The notes: generated by a model not told the origin, from the sequence alone. A DNA stretch of 6,788 bases from Acidobacteriota bacterium (GCA_021781075.1 JAJXXN010000178.1:1-6788); one strand, 5' to 3'; shown: positions 1 through 6,040, numbered from the stretch's first letter. Made by a program: numbers and translations.

Positions 1-1
1 T

Positions 2-619
2 CAACAGATCCCCATCACCACCGTGCCGGTTGTGCAAGCCCCAATGTGGGCCGTGCCCGAGGCCGCCGAGCCCGCCTCATCCCGCATCTTGAGTGAGGAG
101 CCGCCCGCCACGGAACCACCCACCGCGCTCGGGCCAGTCACCGTGCCAGAGCCTGTGCCCACACCGTCGGCTTTTGATCCCTTCCTCAAGCCCGCGCTTG
201 AGGAGCCGCACTACCACGAGCCGGCAGAGAACCGTTTTGAGCAGCCCATGGCGCATGAGGATCCGGCCTTTGAACTGCCAGCCGACCCGCAGCAACCAAC
301 CCAGGCTCCCAGTTTCGAGCTGGTGCAGGAGGATGATGCCTATGGCTCCTCTACGCGTAATACGCGCTATTCGACTGCATATACGCCACCGATACAGGAG
401 ATGCCCACGCAAGAGCAGTATCCAGTGGTCAACCGCCCCCGCTTTGCCGAAATGGCGGAAGATCCGGAATTTTTGAACCAGGCAAGCGAGATCAACAATG
501 CTGCGCGCCCGGCTCGCTCTTTCAACCACACACAGGATCTTTTTGCCGACCCTGCCGGAATCTCAGAGGAAGACCTGGACACCCCGGCCTACATGCAACG
601 TCCGCGCCAGGAGCAATGA
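2..619 (+). CDS. ftsZ: Probable cell division protein FtsZ, C-terminal linker and tail (5' end outside window)
   Basis: The reading frame is open from the first full codon of the window and ends at TGA 617-619, giving 205 visible residues with no start needed. Nearly all of it is low-complexity sequence rich in Pro, Glu, Ala and Gln with no predicted fold. This suits the disordered linker that joins the FtsZ GTPase core to its tail. The last residues, around 572-601, read DLDTPAYMQR. This resembles the FtsZ C-terminal peptide that binds FtsA, ZipA and other membrane tethers (E. coli LDIPAFLRK). The following gene is a penicillin-binding transpeptidase, which fits a division and cell-wall cluster. 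The GTPase domain is not in the window, so the call rests on the tail motif and context. An unrelated Pro-rich protein, such as a TonB-like or scaffold protein, is the alternative. A linker of about 190 residues or more would be long for FtsZ. Confidence 0.65.
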   Translation, partial: QQIPITTVPVVQAPMWAVPEAAEPASSRILSEEPPATEPPTALGPVTVPEPVPTPSAFDPFLKPALEEPHYHEPAENRFEQPMAHEDPAFELPADPQQPTQAPSFELVQEDDAYGSSTRNTRYSTAYTPPIQEMPTQEQYPVVNRPRFAEMAEDPEFLNQASEINNAARPARSFNHTQDLFADPAGISEEDLDTPAYMQRPRQEQ

Positions 620-626
620 CCTAAGT

Positions 627-657
627 TTGCGCGTTGGAGTGCCAGAACCTGTATGAT
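627..657 (+). promoter_or_regulatory. Candidate sigma-70-type promoter for the transpeptidase gene
   Basis: TTGCGC at 627-632 and TATGAT at 652-657 resemble -35 and -10 boxes. The 19-nt spacer is longer than ideal. Transcription would start near 664 and leave a leader of about 115 nt before the ATG at 780. The -10 box is the better half of the match. The gene could instead be read through from the upstream ftsZ-like gene. Confidence 0.25.
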
Positions 658-683
658 GATTGAAACGCCATACCACCGGCATG

Positions 684-703
684 TGCTTGGAAATTTCCAA
701 TCA
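684..703. promoter_or_regulatory. 20-bp near-perfect palindrome, possible operator
   Basis: The core TTGGAAATTTCCAA (687-700) is a perfect 14-bp palindrome. Two further pairs outside one mismatch (686/701) give 9 of 10 matching pairs over 684-703. It lies in the non-coding gap between the ftsZ-like gene and the transpeptidase gene, about 30 nt downstream of the predicted transcription start. A perfect two-fold symmetric site without a spacer suits binding by a dimeric regulator better than an RNA hairpin, which would need a loop. No regulator can be named from the sequence. Confidence 0.35.
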
Positions 704-709
704 GTGCGG

Positions 710-778
710 GCTGTTTTTCAGCTTCATCAGGCCGATGAACAGAGGGAAGGCCTAACCATTTTCACGGGAGAGTGAAGG
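710..778 (+). promoter_or_regulatory. Structured 5' leader with ribosome binding site in a hairpin loop
   Basis: Three hairpins follow one another. The first is GCTG/CAGC (710-722) around a TTTTT loop. The second is TTCATC/GATGAA (723-739) around a 5-nt loop. The third is TTTTCAC/GTGAAGG (759-778), with two G-U pairs and the loop GGGAGA (766-771). The last loop holds the best Shine-Dalgarno match (GGGAG, 766-770), 9 nt before the ATG at 780. A second purine run, GAAGGA at 774-779, abuts the ATG too closely to be a good site and lies partly in the 3' arm. Each stem is short, so the fold is only a proposal. Confidence 0.35.
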
Positions 779-779
779 A

Positions 780-2015
780 ATGAAGGGTTTGACGGCTTTG
801 GTGATGGCTGGAACGCTCGCATTGGCGGCCACAGGCGCCCTATGCGCAGATGCGCCACAGCAAAAGAACCAGCCTGTCAAGCATCATTCCCGCAGGACGC
901 ATCACGCTTCTGCCGCCGCGCGCTCCCACGCAACCGCGACGGTTGCGCACAATCACGCTGCCACAGCCAACGGGCAGGTGCGTACCGCAACCTACACCCA
1001 TCACCGCCGCCATCATTATTACGAGCGTTTCACCGCCAGCTCTTTTGTCAATTATGACCAGACGGCGGGGGATGTGACCGCGGGCGAAGACCCGATTGTC
1101 CGCGCCGCCGCCATTGAGGCGCTCGGCGAGATGAACGGTACCGCCGTTGTCATCAATCCCGCCAACGGGCGCATCCTGGCCATGGTCAACCAGAAGCTCG
1201 CGCTTTCGCCCGGTGCCGAGCCTTGCTCCACCATCAAGCTCAGCGTCGCGCTCGCCGCGCTCAAAGAGGGGCTGGTCACCAGTGACACGCTTGTGAAGCT
1301 CCCCGGTTTCCGCATGAATATGACCGATGCGTTGGCCAAATCAAACAATCTATACTTTGAGGAAATTGGCCGCCAGCTTGGGTTTGAGCGCGTCCGCAGC
1401 TACGCCACGCAATTCGGCCTCGGCGAGCTGGCCGGTTACAACATCCCCGGCGAGCAACTAGGCACCTACCCCGACCAGCCCATCAGCGAGGCCGATGGCG
1501 GCGTGGGCAAGATGTGCAGCTTCGGGCAGGGTGTCAACATGACCCCGCTCCAGTTGGGCGCCTTCGTTGCGTCGTTGGCCAACGGCGGAACCCTTTACTA
1601 TCTCCAGCATCCCTCCACGCCGGACGAAGTGGCCGGCTTCACGCCGCGCATCAAACGCAAACTTGACATTGCCCGCTATGTCCCCGAGCTTGAGGATGGC
1701 ATGGCAGGCGCCGTCGAGTACGGAACCGCGCGCCACCTCCGTGACAGCTTCCAGGCCCTGCCCGTCTTTGGCAAAACCGGCACCTGCTCCAACAATGGAA
1801 CCCGGTTTGGCTGGTTCGTCTCCTTCTCTGACACGCCGCAAGGCTCGCTCGTCACCGTATTCTTCCTCGAAGGGGGACGCGCCACCTTTGGCCCCCGCGC
1901 TGCCGAACTGACGGGCCTCTTCTACAAAGGCCTTTGGGACCGCAACTATTTCGGCACCAACGGGACTGAAGCCGCAGCCACCGCCGCTCCTTCCGCGGTC
2001 GGCGCATCCAACTGA
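780..2015 (+). CDS. Exported penicillin-binding protein, stand-alone transpeptidase domain
   Basis: This 411-residue protein is a predicted periplasmic serine DD-transpeptidase-fold protein that would cross-link peptidoglycan. Residues 1-24 form a signal peptide, with likely cleavage near the Cys-Ala-Asp-Ala stretch. Residues 35-79 are a His-rich linker with 11 His. The catalytic domain follows from about residue 105. All three motifs of the penicillin-binding/serine beta-lactamase fold are present: STIK with nucleophile Ser150 and Lys153, SNN at 188-190, and KTGT from Lys332. SNN rather than SxV argues for a PBP over a class D beta-lactamase. At 411 residues it is shorter than FtsI or PBP2 (about 550-650) and lacks the N-terminal dimerisation domain and a clear membrane anchor. 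The gap between SxxK and SxN is 38 residues, against roughly 50-58 in FtsI-type enzymes. The ATG at 780 is supported by the signal peptide and GGGAG at 766-770. Its place after an ftsZ-like gene suggests a division-linked role, which is inferred. Confidence 0.85.
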   Translation: MKGLTALVMAGTLALAATGALCADAPQQKNQPVKHHSRRTHHASAAARSHATATVAHNHAATANGQVRTATYTHHRRHHYYERFTASSFVNYDQTAGDVTAGEDPIVRAAAIEALGEMNGTAVVINPANGRILAMVNQKLALSPGAEPCSTIKLSVALAALKEGLVTSDTLVKLPGFRMNMTDALAKSNNLYFEEIGRQLGFERVRSYATQFGLGELAGYNIPGEQLGTYPDQPISEADGGVGKMCSFGQGVNMTPLQLGAFVASLANGGTLYYLQHPSTPDEVAGFTPRIKRKLDIARYVPELEDGMAGAVEYGTARHLRDSFQALPVFGKTGTCSNNGTRFGWFVSFSDTPQGSLVTVFFLEGGRATFGPRAAELTGLFYKGLWDRNYFGTNGTEAAATAAPSAVGASN

Positions 2016-2166
2016 TTCTGCCAAGACTCTCCTGGTTGCTTCGCCCCATTCATCACCGCATTGGGCCGCCACTCCAGCTCCCTGCATGGGTTGAATCGAG
2101 TGTGTTGCAACATTTTCCACCCTCGCGCATCTAATCTAATATCAAAGACGCCCCGGAGCCCGTGCC

Positions 2167-3105
2167 ATGGAACTGCCTACTCATCTGCTATTGCTCCACG
2201 GCTACTGGCTGATTTTCTTCTGGGTGTTTTTGTGCCTGCTTGGGATGCCGATTCCGGTGACGCCGGTGCTGCTTTCGGCCGGGGCGCTCTCGTCGGATGG
2301 CGACATGAGCTTCGGTCTCAGCTTTGCCTTCGGGCTTGCCGCCTGTGTGTTTGCCGACACCACCTGGTTTTGGATCGGCCGCTTTTACGGGACCCAGGTC
2401 CTGCGCTTCCTTTGCAAAATCACCATGCAACCCTCCACGGCCATACGCAAGTCGGCGGGCACATACGGTCGCCGCTCCGCGCTGGTGTTTCTCTACGCCA
2501 AGTTCATCCCCGGCCTCACCGCACTTGCCGCGCCCATTGCCGGCCAGCGCCGCATGGGTTTCAGCCGCTTTCTGGTTTATGACACAGTGGGCTCCATGCT
2601 CTGGCTGGCCAGCCTCTTGCTCGGCGGCCGCCTCTTTGGCAAGCTGCTGCAGGAGAATCCCCATCTCTTTGACTGGGTCGGGCGCTTCTCCGGCCTGTTG
2701 CTGATTGTCGGCTTGGTGCTGTTCTTTGTCGCCCGCCTCATCCGCCGCCAGATTCAGTTGCGCCGCATGATCTCCACACGGCTTGACCCCCTGGAATTGA
2801 AGGACATGCTCGATTCCGGCGAGGAGGTTTATATTGTCGATTTGCGCGAACCGGATGAAAGAAAGGAAGACGCATACACCTTGCCCGGTGCGCATTTACT
2901 GACGCCGCACGAGATTGCATCGCATTCGAGCAGCATCCCGCTCGACCGGGATATTATTCTTTTTTGCAGCTGCCCCAAGGAATCTGATGCGGCCCGCATC
3001 GCCCTCCAACTCCAAAAGCAGGGCATCGACCGCGTGCGTCCGCTGCGCGGCGGCTACGAGGAGTGGAAACGCCTCGGGTTCCCGCTCGATTCTGTCGTGG
3101 CTTAA
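2167..3105 (+). CDS. DedA/VTT-family membrane protein fused to a rhodanese domain
   Basis: The 312-residue product has two parts. Residues 1-195 are a DedA (VTT) inner-membrane domain with hydrophobic segments near 13-33, 50-70, 105-125, 137-158 and 174-192. It carries the GxPxP turn (26-30) and the re-entrant motif KFIPGL (112-117). DedA proteins support membrane homeostasis and polyprenyl- or phospholipid flipping. Arg/Lys residues at 193-200 end the last helix. Residues 205-309 form a cytoplasmic rhodanese (sulfurtransferase-like) domain with DLREPDE (225-231), the active-site loop CSCPKES with Cys267 as the probable nucleophile, and the C-terminal GGYEEW motif. Acidic residues found in classic DedA proteins (the ENxGxPxPxE region) are replaced here by neutral ones, and Lys112 and Thr118 replace the usual arginines. 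As I recall, these are traits of the DedA-rhodanese subfamily. GGAG at 2155-2158 sits 8 nt before the ATG. The 151-nt upstream gap holds a TGTTGCAACA palindrome (2103-2112), but no convincing promoter was seen. Confidence 0.88.
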   Translation: MELPTHLLLLHGYWLIFFWVFLCLLGMPIPVTPVLLSAGALSSDGDMSFGLSFAFGLAACVFADTTWFWIGRFYGTQVLRFLCKITMQPSTAIRKSAGTYGRRSALVFLYAKFIPGLTALAAPIAGQRRMGFSRFLVYDTVGSMLWLASLLLGGRLFGKLLQENPHLFDWVGRFSGLLLIVGLVLFFVARLIRRQIQLRRMISTRLDPLELKDMLDSGEEVYIVDLREPDERKEDAYTLPGAHLLTPHEIASHSSSIPLDRDIILFCSCPKESDAARIALQLQKQGIDRVRPLRGGYEEWKRLGFPLDSVVA

Positions 3106-3106
3106 T

Positions 3107-4204
3107 CTACCGTCCCATGGCCACTGCCACCAGAGAATCTGCGCAGCCATAATACAACAGCCAGTGGCCTTTAAACCAAACCAACCCCTCGGCAAAGGTT
3201 GTCCCCGCGGCGTACTGCCCGGTCTTCTCCCACGGCTCCTCCGGCTTGAGCACAGGCTTCTCCAACTGTCCAATCAACCGCTCAGGGTTCTTGGCATCAA
3301 ACAGCGCCTCGCCCGCCGCGTAGGCATTTGCGCCCAGCGCCGGGTCGCCATGCAATGGCTCATTCTTCCCGTTGTAAATCACCACAATTCCGCGCGGTGT
3401 CTTCACCGGCGGCGGGCCAGTCTCCGGGAATCCGCTGTCAAAATGTCCCGCGCGCGGTTGCAACAACTCCATCGGCTCACCCCGCGCATCCTCCACTGGC
3501 CTCCAGTGGATCAGGTCCTCCGACGTGGCCAGATGCACAGTACCCTCGCCCCAGTACATCCAGAATTTGCCTTTGATTTTGGCCGCGATTAAATGGCCGT
3601 GACGCAGCTCGGTCACAATTCCCGCCGATTTGTATTTCAACCCATCGTACTTGCCGCCACTCGCGCCCAAAAACGCCGGTCCATGCTTCTGCCAGTGAAT
3701 CAAATCCTTCGAGGTCGCGATCCCAACCGAATAAGTCTCACGGTTCCATTGCGTGTACGCCAGCACATAGCTTCCATCCGGCGCTTCCACAATGCGCGGG
3801 TCCTCCACACCGCCCGGCCACTCGCGCGCCTTCTGCCCATCCTCATCGGGATAAAACACCGGCTCTTCCATCGACTTGAAGTGAAGGCCGTCCTCGCTCA
3901 CCGCCATCCCCAATCGCGAAGTATGCCCGCCAATTTCCATCGCGCCTGAATCATCCTCCGCGCGGTAAATCACATAAACCTTGCCATTGCGCACTATCGC
4001 CGCCGGGTTGAAGGTGTGCAGCGCCTCCCAGTGCACGTTGGTCTTCAAAATCGGGTCCTCAAAGCGCGCGTTTCTGTCCGGTTTTACCACCGGGTTCACG
4101 TCCGCAGGCCTTGTGAACGGCCCAATCACCCACGGCTCCTGCGCGCACAACCGCAGCGCCAAACTCAAAACCACCGCACCCATCAAAATCATGCCCGGCT
4201 TCAT
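3107..4204 (-). CDS. Exported glycoside hydrolase family 130-like beta-propeller enzyme
   Basis: The 365-residue product starts with a signal peptide (1-21, ending Leu-Cys-Ala), so it acts in the periplasm or outside the cell. The rest looks like a five-bladed beta-propeller of the GH130 type, which acts on beta-mannosides. Landmarks in order are FNPAAI (65-70), YRAEDD (80-85), SRLGMAVSEDG (96-106), GGVEDPRI (131-138) with the likely catalytic Asp135, two repeated blade motifs SKDLIHW (165-171) and SEDLIHW (228-234), YNGKN (277-281), YAAGEALFD (295-303) and the terminal blade YYGCADSLVAVA (351-362). GH130 phosphorylases generally have YHG where this protein has YNG (277-279), and their His contributes to phosphate binding. 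Together with export, this favours a hydrolase such as a beta-1,2-mannosidase, though the substrate is not proven. The ATG at 4204 was chosen because it puts the signal peptide at the N-terminus. The frame stays open to 4318 but encodes nothing signal-like there. The Shine-Dalgarno sequence is weak. Confidence 0.8.
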   Translation of the reverse strand: MKPGMILMGAVVLSLALRLCAQEPWVIGPFTRPADVNPVVKPDRNARFEDPILKTNVHWEALHTFNPAAIVRNGKVYVIYRAEDDSGAMEIGGHTSRLGMAVSEDGLHFKSMEEPVFYPDEDGQKAREWPGGVEDPRIVEAPDGSYVLAYTQWNRETYSVGIATSKDLIHWQKHGPAFLGASGGKYDGLKYKSAGIVTELRHGHLIAAKIKGKFWMYWGEGTVHLATSEDLIHWRPVEDARGEPMELLQPRAGHFDSGFPETGPPPVKTPRGIVVIYNGKNEPLHGDPALGANAYAAGEALFDAKNPERLIGQLEKPVLKPEEPWEKTGQYAAGTTFAEGLVWFKGHWLLYYGCADSLVAVAMGR

Positions 4205-4272
4205 TTCATCGCACCAACCTGAAACCAGCCTAACCCACTGCGCAACTTCATTCCAGCGCGTTACTCTTGAAG

Positions 4273-4319
4273 CTGGGGAGAAGGGAACCGCCTTGCTCCC
4301 CGGAGCATCAAGGAGCAAG
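4273..4319 (+). promoter_or_regulatory. ubiD leader with two mutually exclusive hairpins at the Shine-Dalgarno
   Basis: Hairpin A (4273-4303) pairs CTGGGGAG with CTCCCCGG and then AAGG with CCTT around the loop GAACCG. It has 12 pairs, one of them G-U, and a single bulged G at 4295. Hairpin B pairs CTTGCTCC (4292-4299) with GGAGCAAG (4312-4319), 8 perfect pairs, burying the GGAG of the ubiD Shine-Dalgarno. A and B share 4292-4299, so both cannot form at once. A direct repeat of GGAGCA (4302-4307 and 4312-4317) allows a third, shorter pairing. There is no U-tract, so any effect would be on translation rather than termination. The pairings are visible in the sequence; regulation is inferred. 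Confidence 0.4.
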
Positions 4320-4323
4320 ACAC

Positions 4324-5970
4324 GTGGCTTACAACGACCTGCGCGATTGGATTCATACCCTCGAGAAAAACGGCGAGTTGAAGCGCATCACCGCCGAGGT
4401 CTCGCCGGATCTGGAAATCACCGAGATTACAGACCGAGTTTCCAAGATTGGGGCCGCAAGCGCCGCCGCAAAAAGGCGCGCCAGCGCAACCAACTCCGCC
4501 TACGCACCCGGCGGGCCCGCGCTGCTGTTTGAAAATATCAAGGGCCACCCCGGCCACAAGGTGCTCATCAACCAGTTTGGCAGCGAGCGGCGCATGGCCC
4601 TGGCGCTCGGCGTGGAGCGGGTTGACGAAATCGCCGAGCGCATCCACGGCCTCATGAACATGAAGCAGCCCAAGGGCTTCCTCGACAAGCTCGGCATGTT
4701 GCCGCAACTCGGCGCGCTCACTTCGGCTTTTCCCAAGACCGTCAGCGCCAAGGACGCCCCCTGCAAGGAAGTCATCCAGCGCGGGAACTTCGACCTCAAC
4801 CAATTTCCCATCCTCAAATGCTGGCCCCACGACGGTGGACGCTTCATCACACTGCCCTGCGTCCACACGCGCGACCCCAAAACCGGCAAGCGCAACGTGG
4901 GCATGTACCGCATGCAGGTCTACGACGGCCAAACCACCGGCATGCATTGGCAGCGCCAAAAGGTCGCCGCTGAGCATTATCGCGAGCTGCTGCGCCGGGC
5001 TGCGTCAGAGACCTCATTGGAAAACGAATCCGCGGCCCGCGTCGCAGTCATGGCTGAGTCAGCCGGCGGCTCCGTCGCCATTCCCGCGGAATCCATCGGC
5101 GGCCTGCCCGCCATCTCCACCACCAAACTCAAAGGCACGCGACTTGAAGTCGCCGTCGCCATCGGCACCGACCCCGCCATGACATTCGCGGCTATCGTTC
5201 CCGCGCCGCCCGAGGTCGAGGAATTTCTCATCGCAGGCTTTCTCCGCGGCAAGCCGGTCGAACTCGTCCAATGCGAAACCGTCTCGCTTGAAGTCCCCGC
5301 CAACGCCGAAATCGTCCTTGAAGGCTACGTCGAACTCGGCGAACTCCGCACCGAGGGCCCCTTCGGCGACCACACCGGCTTCTACACCATGACCGATGAG
5401 TACCCGGTCTTCCACCTCACCTGCATCACCCACCGCAAAGACCCCATCTACGCGGCCACCATCGTGGGCAAGCCGCCCATGGAAGACGCCTGGATGGGCA
5501 AGGCCGTTGAGCGCATCTTCCTGCCCGCGATGAAGATGACCATCCCGGAGCTGGTTGACATCAATCTGCCGCCCGAGGGCGTGATGCACAACCTGATGAT
5601 TGTGTCGATCCGGAAAAGTTATGCCGGACAGGCGCGCAAGGTGATGAACGCCATTTGGTCGCTCGGCCAGGCCATGTTCACCAAGTGCATCATTGTCGTC
5701 GATGAGGATTGCGACGTCCACGACATCGGCGAAGTCACACTCCGCGCCACCAACAACATCGACCCCGAGCGTGACATTCAGTTCACACTCGGCCCGGTTG
5801 ACTCCCTCGACCACTCCTCGCGCCTGCCGAACTACGGCTCCAAAATGGGCATCGACGCCACCCGCAAATGGCAGGCAGAGGGATTTAACCGCCCCTGGCC
5901 TGCGATGGTCGAGATGGATGCAGCCACACGCGCAAAAATCGACACGCTTTGGAAAACCCTCGGTATTTGA
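4324..5970 (+). CDS. ubiD: UbiD-family prenylated-FMN-dependent decarboxylase
   Basis: UbiD-family enzymes use prenylated FMN, made by a UbiX partner, to remove carboxyl groups from aromatic or unsaturated acids, usually in quinone synthesis in the cytoplasm. The family-typical N-terminus MAYNDLRDW starts at GTG 4324, with AAGGAG (4310-4315) 8 nt upstream, so the open frame back to TTG 4267 is rejected. The 548-residue protein carries the cofactor and metal region NVGMYR (Asn191, Arg196), His208 in GMHWQ, and the catalytic EGPFGDH with Glu344 and Asp349. The Glu-Arg-acid set and its spacing match characterised family members. GSKMGIDATRKW near the C-terminus also matches E. coli UbiD. The length exceeds the usual ~490 because of insertions at about 43-62 and 228-272. 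No ubiA or ubiX lies in the window, so the substrate is uncertain: 4-hydroxy-3-polyprenylbenzoate, the futalosine-pathway counterpart, or another aromatic acid. The symbol reflects the family, not a proven ubiquinone role. Confidence 0.9.
   Translation: MAYNDLRDWIHTLEKNGELKRITAEVSPDLEITEITDRVSKIGAASAAAKRRASATNSAYAPGGPALLFENIKGHPGHKVLINQFGSERRMALALGVERVDEIAERIHGLMNMKQPKGFLDKLGMLPQLGALTSAFPKTVSAKDAPCKEVIQRGNFDLNQFPILKCWPHDGGRFITLPCVHTRDPKTGKRNVGMYRMQVYDGQTTGMHWQRQKVAAEHYRELLRRAASETSLENESAARVAVMAESAGGSVAIPAESIGGLPAISTTKLKGTRLEVAVAIGTDPAMTFAAIVPAPPEVEEFLIAGFLRGKPVELVQCETVSLEVPANAEIVLEGYVELGELRTEGPFGDHTGFYTMTDEYPVFHLTCITHRKDPIYAATIVGKPPMEDAWMGKAVERIFLPAMKMTIPELVDINLPPEGVMHNLMIVSIRKSYAGQARKVMNAIWSLGQAMFTKCIIVVDEDCDVHDIGEVTLRATNNIDPERDIQFTLGPVDSLDHSSRLPNYGSKMGIDATRKWQAEGFNRPWPAMVEMDAATRAKIDTLWKTLGI
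5053..5118 (+). repeat. Tandem imperfect 11-residue repeat inside the UbiD insertion
   Basis: Residues 244-254 (AESAGGSVAIP) and 255-265 (AESIGGLPAIS) are two adjacent 33-nt units that agree at 7 of 11 positions. They lie in the second UbiD insertion, between the HYRELLRR helix and the strand TRLEVAVAIGTDPAM, where other family members run on directly. Codons differ between the copies (gct/gcg, gag/gaa, tca/tcc), so any duplication would be old. Chance similarity in low-complexity sequence is possible. Confidence 0.5.
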
Positions 5971-5989
5971 TTTCCGCAGGATGGGATTC

Positions 5990-6015
5990 GGCGCGGGCTC
6001 CGTCCTCCGCGCGCC
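5990..6015 (+). terminator. GC-rich hairpin after ubiD, possible weak terminator
   Basis: GGCGCG (5990-5995) pairs with CGCGCC (6010-6015). Two more G-C pairs, with a bulged G at 6009, extend the stem inward to 8 pairs around a 9-nt loop. It begins 19 nt after the UbiD stop codon. No T-run follows, so it does not meet the usual intrinsic-terminator pattern. It could slow polymerase, protect the mRNA end, or simply reflect high GC content. Confidence 0.3.
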
Positions 6016-6040
6016 CGTTGGACCGTACCTGCGCGTCCTC

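Noticed and set aside
780..2015. Class D beta-lactamase for the SxxK protein
   Set aside because: The second motif is SNN rather than SxV, and the C-terminal half follows the PBP pattern, so a transpeptidase is more likely.
2103..2112. TGTTGCAACA palindrome upstream of the DedA-rhodanese gene
   Set aside because: Ten-bp palindromes are expected several times by chance in this window. No second copy or clear promoter supports a role.
1458..2120. Long open frame on the minus strand opposite the transpeptidase
   Set aside because: It lies antisense to a gene with all catalytic motifs, and its product is Gly/Ala-rich with no motifs. Such frames are common in GC-rich coding DNA.
2188..2895. 235-residue minus-strand frame opposite the DedA-rhodanese gene
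   Set aside because: Low-complexity, Gln/Glu/Ala-rich product, no ribosome site or motif. The plus strand encodes a recognisable two-domain protein.
3492..3510. Perfect 8-bp inverted repeat with a 3-nt loop (TCCACTGG/CCAGTGGA)
   Set aside because: It lies inside the GH130 coding sequence at the conserved IHWRPVE stretch. One such repeat is expected by chance in a window this long.
4205..4318. N-terminal extension of the GH130 gene on the minus strand to 4318
   Set aside because: The extension has no signal-like sequence and would bury the clear signal peptide starting at 4204. It also runs into the ubiD leader.
4267..4323. Upstream TTG start for UbiD
   Set aside because: GTG 4324 has an excellent AAGGAG at 8 nt and gives the family-typical MAYNDLRDW N-terminus.
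5059..5814. 251-residue minus-strand frame opposite ubiD
   Set aside because: Shadow of the highly conserved UbiD coding sequence; its composition is typical of antisense translation.
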